Shown here one piece after another: positions 54,151 through 62,018 of a stretch of DNA of 64,000 nucleotides (positions are counted from its first letter, which is position 1; every line of letters begins with the position of its first letter). This stretch comes from Opitutaceae bacterium. GTDB lineage: Bacteria; Verrucomicrobiota; Verrucomicrobiia; Opitutales; Opitutaceae. The stretch lies in NCBI GenBank assembly GCA_016711225.1, contig JADJTK010000007.1, forward strand, positions 290,358 to 354,357, read 5' to 3'. Under the pieces are notes generated by a model. That model did no database searches. It had not been told where the DNA came from and was given only the letters and a program-made list of their open reading frames with translations. The position numbers were made by a program, and so were the translations under genes.

Positions 54151-56217
54151 CTACTCCCGCTGTACCTGGTCGGTGGCGTCGCCCGCACCCGCCGGGTCGG
54201 CGAAGGCGGCCGGCAACGGCCAGCGCCAGAGGTGATTCTCACCCACGGCCCAGAGCGCATCGGCCGACCAGGCGAAGCTCAGAGCGCGCAACTCGGCACG
54301 TCCCTCGGCCGCAGTATCGAGCCGGACGACGACGGCGCCCGTCGCCGCATCCAAGACCTGAACCGGCTCCTGGCGCGAACCCGGCCCGCGCCAGCCGCCG
54401 CCGGCTGCCAGCCAGCGCTCGCCGCCCGAACGCGCAATGAGCTTGAGGTTGGCGAGCTGGGCCACCCGCGACCACCGCGGCCGACCCGTATTCAGGTCGA
54501 TCAAATGCACTCCGGTAAACCGCACGCGGTCGCCGGACGGTTCGGCTCCGTTGATCGCCGCAAGGCCGTCGGCCGTCGTCGGTAGCTCCTGCGCGAAAAT
54601 CACCGCAGCGGCTCCGCCGCGCGGCAGCCCGAGCGGACTGGGCCCCGCAGCGTTCCCGCAGTCCGCAGGCATCAGCCAGCTCAGCTTCGTGTGTCCGGTC
54701 TGCGGATCAATTTGCACCAAGGCGTCGTCGCTCATCCAGAGTCCGCCGCCCGACCGCACCGGCGACAGATCGGCTTTGGTGAACGCCACGCGCAACAACG
54801 TCGCAACTCTCTCCACCACCACCGCTTCGTTGCCGGCCTCCGGCGGCGAACAGCGCCACATCTCGCAGGTACCCTCGTCGCCATAGGTCCGCACCGAACC
54901 CACCGGCAGTCCGTCGGCGCCGAGGATCCAGTTCTGTTCCCATTGCAAAAGCGGGTCGCTCTCCCTGCTCGGAATGCTCAGCGGCCACGCCTCGGTCCGC
55001 CCGGCCGAGACCGAATAGCGATGAAGAAAACAGCGCTCGGGCTCGGCTTCCTCTCGACTGGTGAACCACACCGCGTCGCCGCCGGGCCCGAGTTGGAGGC
55101 GTTGCGCCCCGGAATAGCCGCCCCACACGATCTCGCTCCGCCACGAATCGCCCTGCGAGTGCAACCGCCAGAGCCGCCAGCCCAGTCCGCCCTCATCGGG
55201 CCGCACATCGCCAGTCACCAGCAGGTCCCCCCCCGGCAGCGCCAACACCGAATGCAGATAGACGACCCCCGCAAAGAACTGCGGCTCCGCGGTGAGGTCC
55301 CAGCGCTGCGGTGCGACCAGGGGCGCCGCGGTGTCGATTGGCAGCAGCACCGACTCGATCGGCTGCGGTGCCGGAGTCCAATCTGCGGGAGAAGAAGCAA
55401 CCGACGAAAGCTTCCCCTGCTTGCGGAACGCTTCGGCCACCGCCTGGAACACCGCGCCCGGCACCACATCGCGCAACCGAATCTTCGACGGTGCGCCGAA
55501 GATGTAGATCTTGAACTCGAACGGATGGTAGTTGGGGTTCGGTTCAGTATCGGTGCGGCAGATCCGGATTGCGGTCGCCGGCCGGCCGAACAATGCGGAC
55601 ACGTCGTGCGCCTCGACCATCAGTTCACTCTTTGAACGGCTGAACCAGCCGCCGCTGCGCGGCACCACCGACGCGAAAAGCGGAGCCGAGACCCCACGCA
55701 AACTCTCCGCGCGCTCGAGATCCTCGGGCATGACTTCGCCCGCTCGCGCCGCTTCGGCCAGCCGCTGGTCCATCTCGGCCGCGGTGAAGGCGCCGGCGTT
55801 TACCGCCCGCTCGAACTCCGGCCGCAGACGTTGCTCCGCCGCTTCGCGCCGCAAGCCGGGCTTGCAGCCCACCAGCAGCTCCAGCCAGCCAAGTCGCAGC
55901 TCGTTCAGCGGTTCCGGCCGCCCCGACTCCCGCGCCCGGCCATACGCCGCCACCGCCCGCCGTAGGATCGGCACCGCCTGATCGAACGGCAGTTCAACCA
56001 GCAGAAAAGCTTCGGTCGCCGCCTGATTCTCCGTCACCGGCACCAGCAAAGTGCCGCGCGGCACGCGCCACGCGAGCAACGTCTCGGCATTGCGAGCCGC
56101 ATCGCTCTCAGGCGAAAGCAGGCGCGCCTCGACGACGGTCCAGTTGGGATCCTCGGCGCAAGCGGGGGTAGGCAGGAGGGACATGGCGAAAAGCAACGCG
56201 AGTGGATGAAGTTTCAT
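54151..56217 (-). CDS. Large exported beta-propeller-like protein of unknown function
   Basis: 688 residues from the ATG at 56217, which begins a signal peptide (LHPLALLFAMSLLPTPACAE). The N-terminal half is helical and charged. The C-terminal half has repeated four-stranded blades (SVLALPGGDLLVTGDVRPDE, AQRLQLGPGGDAVWFTSREE, SRVAQLANLKLIARSGGERW, LSFAWSADALWAVGENHLWR), consistent with a beta-propeller. No catalytic motif was recognised. Likely periplasmic and involved in protein interaction or cell-envelope monitoring. The UPF0158 gene lies downstream in the same direction. Confidence 0.72.
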   Translation of the reverse strand: MKLHPLALLFAMSLLPTPACAEDPNWTVVEARLLSPESDAARNAETLLAWRVPRGTLLVPVTENQAATEAFLLVELPFDQAVPILRRAVAAYGRARESGRPEPLNELRLGWLELLVGCKPGLRREAAEQRLRPEFERAVNAGAFTAAEMDQRLAEAARAGEVMPEDLERAESLRGVSAPLFASVVPRSGGWFSRSKSELMVEAHDVSALFGRPATAIRICRTDTEPNPNYHPFEFKIYIFGAPSKIRLRDVVPGAVFQAVAEAFRKQGKLSSVASSPADWTPAPQPIESVLLPIDTAAPLVAPQRWDLTAEPQFFAGVVYLHSVLALPGGDLLVTGDVRPDEGGLGWRLWRLHSQGDSWRSEIVWGGYSGAQRLQLGPGGDAVWFTSREEAEPERCFLHRYSVSAGRTEAWPLSIPSRESDPLLQWEQNWILGADGLPVGSVRTYGDEGTCEMWRCSPPEAGNEAVVVERVATLLRVAFTKADLSPVRSGGGLWMSDDALVQIDPQTGHTKLSWLMPADCGNAAGPSPLGLPRGGAAAVIFAQELPTTADGLAAINGAEPSGDRVRFTGVHLIDLNTGRPRWSRVAQLANLKLIARSGGERWLAAGGGWRGPGSRQEPVQVLDAATGAVVVRLDTAAEGRAELRALSFAWSADALWAVGENHLWRWPLPAAFADPAGAGDATDQVQRE

Positions 56218-56389
56218 CAGACAATGGGGCGCAGGGCGAGCTCGGCGCAGGGGCGGTGCAGCTCGGGCGGGAGCATCGCCGATTCGCCACCACAGCGGAA
56301 GCCCGCCTGCGTGACGATTTGGCGACGAAGCACCTCCCTCCCCAGCATTGACCAAGTACGCTTCTACTGACTGCGTATCCGCACACCCC

Positions 56390-57406
56390 ATGAACTTCCC
56401 CGTTGGCGGCATGCTCGTCTTCTTCGCGCTGTTCTGGTCGGCGCTCACTCTGGTTTTCGACGGCCTCATCGGGTACACCGCCGTCCGTCAACTCGTCGCC
56501 CAAGGCCACACCGTCACCGAGGGCACCATCCTCTCCAGCAGCGTCGCCACAAGCGAGGACAGCGACGGCACCACGTACCGGCCCGAGGTCAGCTTCCGCT
56601 ACACCGTTGGCGAACGCGAACTGCTCGGCACCCGGCTGTCCTACGATCAATCCTTCGCCTCCGACGGAGAGTGGGCGCACAAGACCGTCGCCGGACTCGC
56701 CCCGGGCACGTCGGTAAAGGTTTACTACAACCCCGCCGATCCCGCCGACTCCATCCTCCGCCCCGGCCTCGACGGCGGACTGCTCTTCATGGCGCTCTTC
56801 CTTACCCCTTTCAACGCGGTGATGGTCTTCCTCTGGGCCGCTCTGGCGCGGGCTGTTCACCTAAAATGGTTCAGGCCCACCGCCGGTGGCGTCCGCCTCG
56901 AGGCCACCGCACGCGGCACCAGCGTCCGCCTCGAAGGCCTGCCCGCACTGGGCGCGGGACTGGCGGCAGTGGCCGCCACGGCCTTTGCCAGTGTCTTCAT
57001 CGTCGGCTTCGGGGCCGGCGGCTTCCATCCCGGCAGTACTGCCATTATCGCGGCCTGGGGTGTCGTGCTGGGCGCCGGAATCGTCGCCACGTTCTGGCAA
57101 ATGCTGCGCAATGCCTCCGACCGCGGCCGCCTCGTCTTCGACGAAACCACCGGCGACGTCGTCCTCCCGCCCACACACGGACGCAGCGCACCGCTTGCCC
57201 TTTCCGGCACCGGACTCACCGCCGTGCACCTGTCGCACGAGATGACCACCGACAGCGAGGGATCCACGCAGACCAAGTATATCCTCACCCTTGTCGCCAA
57301 GGGCCGCGCACCCGAGCGCCTGACCCTCTGGTCCGACGAGACGAAAACCCGCGGCTTCGGCACCTGGCTCGCCGCCAAACTCCGGGTTCCCTTTGTCGAG
57401 GAGTGA
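56390..57406 (+). CDS. DUF3592 membrane protein
   Basis: 338 residues from the ATG at 56390 (MNFPVGGMLVFFALFWSALT), which begins a membrane segment. The DUF3592 extracytoplasmic domain (about 35-130) carries the family signature YRPEVSFRYTVGERELLGTR and VKVYYNPADPADSILRPG. Further membrane segments follow (LLFMALFLTPFNAVMVFLW, AAWGVVLGAGIVATFW). The C-terminal soluble part is mixed alpha/beta. DUF3592 proteins occur in many bacteria and have no assigned activity. The gene is divergent from the large exported protein and precedes the DUF2225-like gene. Confidence 0.88.
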   Translation: MNFPVGGMLVFFALFWSALTLVFDGLIGYTAVRQLVAQGHTVTEGTILSSSVATSEDSDGTTYRPEVSFRYTVGERELLGTRLSYDQSFASDGEWAHKTVAGLAPGTSVKVYYNPADPADSILRPGLDGGLLFMALFLTPFNAVMVFLWAALARAVHLKWFRPTAGGVRLEATARGTSVRLEGLPALGAGLAAVAATAFASVFIVGFGAGGFHPGSTAIIAAWGVVLGAGIVATFWQMLRNASDRGRLVFDETTGDVVLPPTHGRSAPLALSGTGLTAVHLSHEMTTDSEGSTQTKYILTLVAKGRAPERLTLWSDETKTRGFGTWLAAKLRVPFVEE

Positions 57407-57510
57407 AGCCCGGCCTGTCCCTCCTGCACCAACTCGACAGCGGCGGCCGCACGTCGTTCTTGTCGACTCCTCCGGCCCGGAAATTTCGGTACAACCCTGA
57501 CTATTCCACC

Positions 57511-58266
57511 ATGCTTCCATCGCCCCCGGCTCAGCTCCTTAGCTACTTCGTACTAACGCTCGCACTCCTCGCCGCCCCGCTCCTCCACGCCACCACCCTC
57601 GGGCGCATCGATGTCACCTGCACCGTCTGCTCCGCCAAGAGCGAGCAGACCGTGATCGGCTCCACCAACGCCTTCGGCGCGCCCGACCTCGATCTGCGCC
57701 CGCCCGAAATGCAGCGCTCGACAATGACGTTCTGGGTGCAGGAGTGTCCGAGTTGCGGTTACTGCGCGGATGATCTTAGTCAGCCGCGGCCGGAAGCGGC
57801 GGCGGTGGTGAAATCGACCGCCTATCAGGCTCAGCTTAAGAACCCGCAGTTCCCGCCGCAGGCCAACCGCTTCCTCTGCTCGATGCTCGTCGCCGACAAG
57901 GCCGGCCTGCGCGAGCCGGCCATCCGCTCCGCCCAGTACGCGGCCTGGACATGCGACGACGCCAACAAGCCCGCCGAGGCGAAACTCGCTCGCGCCGCCG
58001 CCCTCGAACGCCTGCGCAAGCTCAAGTCCGCGGGGAAATCGATATACGACCAGAAAGGAACCGACGCCGTCTTGCTCGCCGACCTCGCCCGCCGCAGCGG
58101 TGACTTCGTGGCCGCCGTCGCCAGCGCCCGCGAGGGTCTCGCGCTAGCCCCCGCAGCCATCGTCGCCGCCGTCCTCGAGCTCGAGATTCGGCTGGCCGAG
58201 CAGAAGGATGCGCAATGCCACACCCTCGCCGAGCTCCCCGATCCCGCTCCTGCAAAGGCGGAGTAG
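57511..58266 (+). CDS. Exported DUF2225-like protein
   Basis: 251 residues from the ATG at 57511, followed by a signal-like segment (LLSYFVLTLALLAAPLLHAT). Two Cys pairs follow: VTCTVCSAK and VQECPSCGYCADD, the pattern of DUF2225 proteins, which are thought to bind metal through these Cys. The rest is helical (FPPQANRFLCSMLVADKAGL, AAALERLRKLKSAGKS) and ends AELPDPAPAKAE. DUF2225 proteins are mostly cytosolic, so the export signal is unusual. A strong hairpin after the gene is its likely terminator. Confidence 0.8.
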   Translation: MLPSPPAQLLSYFVLTLALLAAPLLHATTLGRIDVTCTVCSAKSEQTVIGSTNAFGAPDLDLRPPEMQRSTMTFWVQECPSCGYCADDLSQPRPEAAAVVKSTAYQAQLKNPQFPPQANRFLCSMLVADKAGLREPAIRSAQYAAWTCDDANKPAEAKLARAAALERLRKLKSAGKSIYDQKGTDAVLLADLARRSGDFVAAVASAREGLALAPAAIVAAVLELEIRLAEQKDAQCHTLAELPDPAPAKAE

Positions 58267-58387
58267 CCATCGAAACGCCGATCGACGTCTTCGCAGTGTA
58301 TTCTTCGTTAGCTTCTGTCGCCTGAGGCTTGCAGCCGAAGCCACGCCCCGCCGCCCCTCAGCGTCTCCATCCCTCCCCACATACGCA

Positions 58388-58419
58388 GAAGGCCGCGGGC
58401 GTTTTCGCCCGCGGCCTTC
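58388..58419. terminator. Bidirectional intrinsic terminator
   Basis: A 14-bp perfect stem GAAGGCCGCGGGCG/CGCCCGCGGCCTTC with a TTTT loop, between the plus-strand gene ending at 58266 and the minus-strand transketolase gene ending at 58455. Confidence 0.85.
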
Positions 58420-58454
58420 GTGTTTCAGCAAACTAGAGACGCTTTCCGCTCCGC

Positions 58455-60443
58455 TCAGAGCGCGCGGGCGGCGGCCACAACGGCGGCGGCGGTGATGCCG
58501 AGCTCCTTGTAGACCGTGGGCGCCGGAGCGCTGATGCCAAAGCGATCGATGCCGATCACCTTGCCATCGAGCCCGACGTACTGGTGCCAGAGACCGGTGA
58601 CGCCGGCCTCAATGGCGACCCGCTTGCGGCAATCGACCGGCAGCACCTCGGCGCGATACTCGGCCGACTGACGATTGAAGCGTTCGAACGACGGCACCGA
58701 AACCACGCGCACACCGGCTCCGAGCTCCTTGGCGGCGGCGATGGCGAGCTGCACTTCACTGCCCGCGGCGAGCAGGATGTGGGTGAGCGGCTCGGTCTCC
58801 TTCACGGCGATATAAGCGCCGCGCAGCACGCCTTCGCGGCGGGTCTGCACCGGGATGTCGTTGAGCATCGGCACGGCCTGGCGGGTGAGCGCCAGCAGCG
58901 TCGGGCCGTTGGTGCGGGTGGCGGCGGCGGCGAACGCGCCGGCGGTCTCCTCCGGATCGGCCGGGCGGATGACGTCGAGATTGGGGATCACGCGCAGGCC
59001 GGAAACCGTCTCCACCGGCTGGTGGGTCGGGCCGTCCTCGCCGACCCCGATGGAGTCGTGCGTGTAGATGTAGGTGACGGGCAACTGCGCCAGGGCGGCG
59101 ATGCGCATGGAGGGCCGCGAATAGTCGGCGAAGACCAGGAACGTGGCGCAGGAGGTGCGGAAGAGGCCGTCGTAGGCGATGCCGTTGTTGATGGCGGCCA
59201 TCGCGTGCTCGCGGATACCGTAGCGGATATTGCGGGCGGCGCGGTTGGCCGGCTCGAAATCCTTGTCAGTGGCGATGTAGTTGAGCGTCGAACCGTAGAG
59301 GTCGGCGCTGCCCGAGACGAAGAGCGGAAGCGCGGCGGCGATGGGCTGGAGCACATCCTTGCCGGCGGCGCGGGTCGCGAGCTTGGCATCCAGGGCGAAG
59401 GCCGGGATCTTGGCGAGCAGCTCCACGGTGTCGACGGGCTGGGCGGCGCCGGCGAGCAACGCGGCCTTCTCGGGGTTGGCGGCCTGCCAGGCGGCGAAGG
59501 TCTTGCCCCACTTCTTGAAGCCGCGCACCAGGCGCTTCTTGTGGTCGGCGAAATACGCGGTGACCTCCTCGCTGACGAAGAAGTGCTGGTCGGCCGGCAG
59601 GCCCAGGCCGGCGCGGGCGGCTTCGGCGAACTTCGCGCCGCCTTCACCGTGGCCCTTCGGGGTGCCCTGCACCTCGGCGATGCCCTTGCCGATGATCGTC
59701 TTGGCGATGATCAACTGCGGCTTGCCGGTCTTGGACTTCTTGGCTTTGGCCACGGCCTTGGCGACCGCGGCGAGGTCATGGCCGTCGATGGTCTGCACAT
59801 CCCAGCCGATGGCCTTGAAGCGGGCGGAGGTGTTGTCGGTCTGCGACTTGTCGGCCATCGCGTCGAGGGTGACGTCGTTGGAGTCGTAGATGAGGACAAG
59901 ATTGTCCAGCTTCTGGTGACCGGCGAAGGCGATCGCCTCCAGGGCCACGCCCTCCTGCATGCAGCCGTCGCCGGCGAGGGCAACGACATGATAATCGAAG
60001 ATCGGATGCTCGGCGGTGTTGAAGCGCGCCGCGGCCATCTGGCCGGCGAGGGCCATGCCCACGGCGTTGGCGATGCCCTGGCCGAGCGGGCCGGTGGTGG
60101 CCTCGACGCCGGGCGTCTCGTGGAACTCGGGATGGCCGGGGGTCTTGGAGTGGAGCTGGCGGAAATTCTTCAGCTCCTCAAGGGAGAGGTCGTAGCCGCT
60201 CAGGTGCAGCCACGAGTAGAGGAACATCGAGCCGTGGCCGGCGGAGAGGACGAAACGGTCGCGGTTGAGCCAGCGCGGCTCGGCCGGATTATGCACCAGG
60301 GCGTGTCCGTAGAGGACGGCGCCGATCTCGGCGGCGCCCAGGGGCAGCCCGAGGTGGCCGGAGCTGCACTTGTGGATCGCATCGAGGGCGAGACCACGGG
60401 CGGTGTTGCTGGCTTTGGCGAGAACTTCGACGTTGAGAGGCAT
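58455..60443 (-). CDS. tkt: Transketolase
   Basis: 662 residues, the usual length. Thiamine-diphosphate motif GDGCMQEGVALEAIAFAG with Asn (LIYDSNDVTLD), phosphate-binding HKCSSGHLGLPLG and LSAGHGSMFLYSW, then YIYTHDSIGVGEDGPTHQP in the pyrimidine domain. The C-terminal domain ends KELGITAAAVVAAARAL. It transfers two-carbon ketol units between sugar phosphates in the non-oxidative pentose phosphate pathway. A hairpin terminator follows the gene; its promoter region is shared with the 3' end of the efflux operon. Confidence 0.96.
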   Translation of the reverse strand: MPLNVEVLAKASNTARGLALDAIHKCSSGHLGLPLGAAEIGAVLYGHALVHNPAEPRWLNRDRFVLSAGHGSMFLYSWLHLSGYDLSLEELKNFRQLHSKTPGHPEFHETPGVEATTGPLGQGIANAVGMALAGQMAAARFNTAEHPIFDYHVVALAGDGCMQEGVALEAIAFAGHQKLDNLVLIYDSNDVTLDAMADKSQTDNTSARFKAIGWDVQTIDGHDLAAVAKAVAKAKKSKTGKPQLIIAKTIIGKGIAEVQGTPKGHGEGGAKFAEAARAGLGLPADQHFFVSEEVTAYFADHKKRLVRGFKKWGKTFAAWQAANPEKAALLAGAAQPVDTVELLAKIPAFALDAKLATRAAGKDVLQPIAAALPLFVSGSADLYGSTLNYIATDKDFEPANRAARNIRYGIREHAMAAINNGIAYDGLFRTSCATFLVFADYSRPSMRIAALAQLPVTYIYTHDSIGVGEDGPTHQPVETVSGLRVIPNLDVIRPADPEETAGAFAAAATRTNGPTLLALTRQAVPMLNDIPVQTRREGVLRGAYIAVKETEPLTHILLAAGSEVQLAIAAAKELGAGVRVVSVPSFERFNRQSAEYRAEVLPVDCRKRVAIEAGVTGLWHQYVGLDGKVIGIDRFGISAPAPTVYKELGITAAAVVAAARAL

Positions 60444-60613
60444 GGGAGTAGTAAAAGCGAGACGCTAGGGGCGCGGGCGCGGCTGGCGAAAGGAAAAATC
60501 CCGGGCGCCGGCGCCACCGCTTGTGCTAACTGTGGACTCCGGGACCGACGCCCCCGATCAGCCCACCCGTGGCGCCCTCGGCCAGGCTCTCTCGGCCGGG
60601 CGCCCCCTCAAAA

Positions 60614-60637
60614 AGCCCCGCCGGTACGGGCGGGGCT
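60614..60637 (-). terminator. Intrinsic terminator of the efflux operon
   Basis: Read on the minus strand, a 9-bp stem AGCCCCGCC/GGCGGGGCT is followed by TTTTTG. It lies 35 bases after the outer-membrane gene. Confidence 0.85.
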
Positions 60638-60671
60638 AGCCAGCGAAGGATCAACGCGCCGTAGCGGCCGC

Positions 60672-61997
60672 CTACTTCACCTCAGGGTCGGGCACGCCCA
60701 TCGCCTTGCGCAATTGGGTGACAGAGACGTTGTAGCCGAAGAGCGCCTGCACCTGGTTGTTGCCGGCCTCGGTGAGCGCGACCTGCGCCTGCAACACATC
60801 GAGCTGCGTGGCCGCTCCGACATCAAAACGGGCGCGCGACAAGCGCAGCGCTTCGCTGGCCTGCTCCACCACCTTGTTCGAGGCGGTGACGAGTTCGACC
60901 GTCTGCTGCCAAGTGGCGAAGGCGCGGCGCACCTCCACATCAACCGCGAGCTCCTGCTCCTGCAGCGAGAGGCGCGCCTGTGCGGCCTGCGATTTGGCGC
61001 TGCGCACCCGGCCGGCGGTGGCGCGTCCATCAAAGATCGCCCACGACGATTGGGCGCCGAAGAACCAGCCATCGTAGTTGCTATGCTTGGTCAGCGAATT
61101 CTGGGTGCTCGGGTTGCTGATCATCTGCCAACCGGCGGAGGCGCCGACCTTGGGCAGGTAGCCGGCACGAGCAACGGTCACGCTGGCGTCGGCGATGGAC
61201 ACACCCTTGGCAAGGGCCTGCAGCTCGGGGCGATGGAGGCGGCCCGACTCGAGGGCCTGCTCGAGGACGAATTGCTCGTCGCCGAAGTTGAGCGCACCCA
61301 GGAAATCGGGAACCTTGGTGAGGTTGTCGCCTTGGCGGTTCACAAAGCCGAGAAGCTGGCGCAGTTCCTCGATGCCGATGCGGAGATCGTTGCGGGCGGT
61401 GATCAGCGGCGGCCGGCCGTTGGCAAGAGCGACCTCGGCCCGCAGCACATCAAACTGGGCTCCGGCGCCGGCTTCATAGCGGTTGCGGGCGTTCTTGAGC
61501 TCCTCTTCAAGGAGGGACAGGGCCTGCTCGCGGACCTTGATGGTCTCGCGGGCGCGCAGGACGTTGTAGTAGCCCGTGCGGACGCCGGCGAGCACCTCAT
61601 TGGTGATGGCCTGCAGCTCATACAGGGCAGCATCGCGCGCAGCACGGGCCGCCCGCGCACCAGCGGCAACAGCGCCGCCGGCATAGACGGTCTGATCGAC
61701 GCTGGCGGAGGTGCTCCAACTTTCGGAGTCGCGTCCGAAGGTGAGCTGATCGGACGTGCGCGAATAGCTGGCGTCGACCCCGGCCTGCGGCAAGAAGCCG
61801 GACCGGGCGGTCATGAGGCTGCCCTCGGCCTGGTTGAGACGCTCGCGAGCGCCCCGGATGCTGAAGTTGTTCTCCGCGGCGTAGCGCAGGGCGTTGGGCA
61901 GGTCGAGCCGCTCGGGCACGGGCTGGGCGGCGTGTGGAGCGGCGCCGGCGACAGCAGTGAGGGCGAGGGCGAGGAACACGGAACGGAACGATTTCAT
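60672..61997 (-). CDS. TolC-family outer-membrane efflux protein
   Basis: 441 residues. Signal peptide (SVFLALALTAVAGAAPHAA), then two OEP repeats with the coiled-coil hairpins that build the trimeric alpha-barrel (RYAAENNFSIRGARERLNQA, LSLLEEELKNARNRYEAGAG and, in the second half, VEQASEALRLSRARFDVGAA, TQLDVLQAQVALTEAGNNQV). Starts 21 bases after the RND permease stop, so the two form an operon for tripartite export; the membrane fusion protein gene should lie upstream of the permease, beyond the window edge. The substrate is not known. Confidence 0.93.
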   Translation of the reverse strand: MKSFRSVFLALALTAVAGAAPHAAQPVPERLDLPNALRYAAENNFSIRGARERLNQAEGSLMTARSGFLPQAGVDASYSRTSDQLTFGRDSESWSTSASVDQTVYAGGAVAAGARAARAARDAALYELQAITNEVLAGVRTGYYNVLRARETIKVREQALSLLEEELKNARNRYEAGAGAQFDVLRAEVALANGRPPLITARNDLRIGIEELRQLLGFVNRQGDNLTKVPDFLGALNFGDEQFVLEQALESGRLHRPELQALAKGVSIADASVTVARAGYLPKVGASAGWQMISNPSTQNSLTKHSNYDGWFFGAQSSWAIFDGRATAGRVRSAKSQAAQARLSLQEQELAVDVEVRRAFATWQQTVELVTASNKVVEQASEALRLSRARFDVGAATQLDVLQAQVALTEAGNNQVQALFGYNVSVTQLRKAMGVPDPEVK

Positions 61998-62018
61998 GGC
62001 CGAAGGTTCAGGCTTGAG

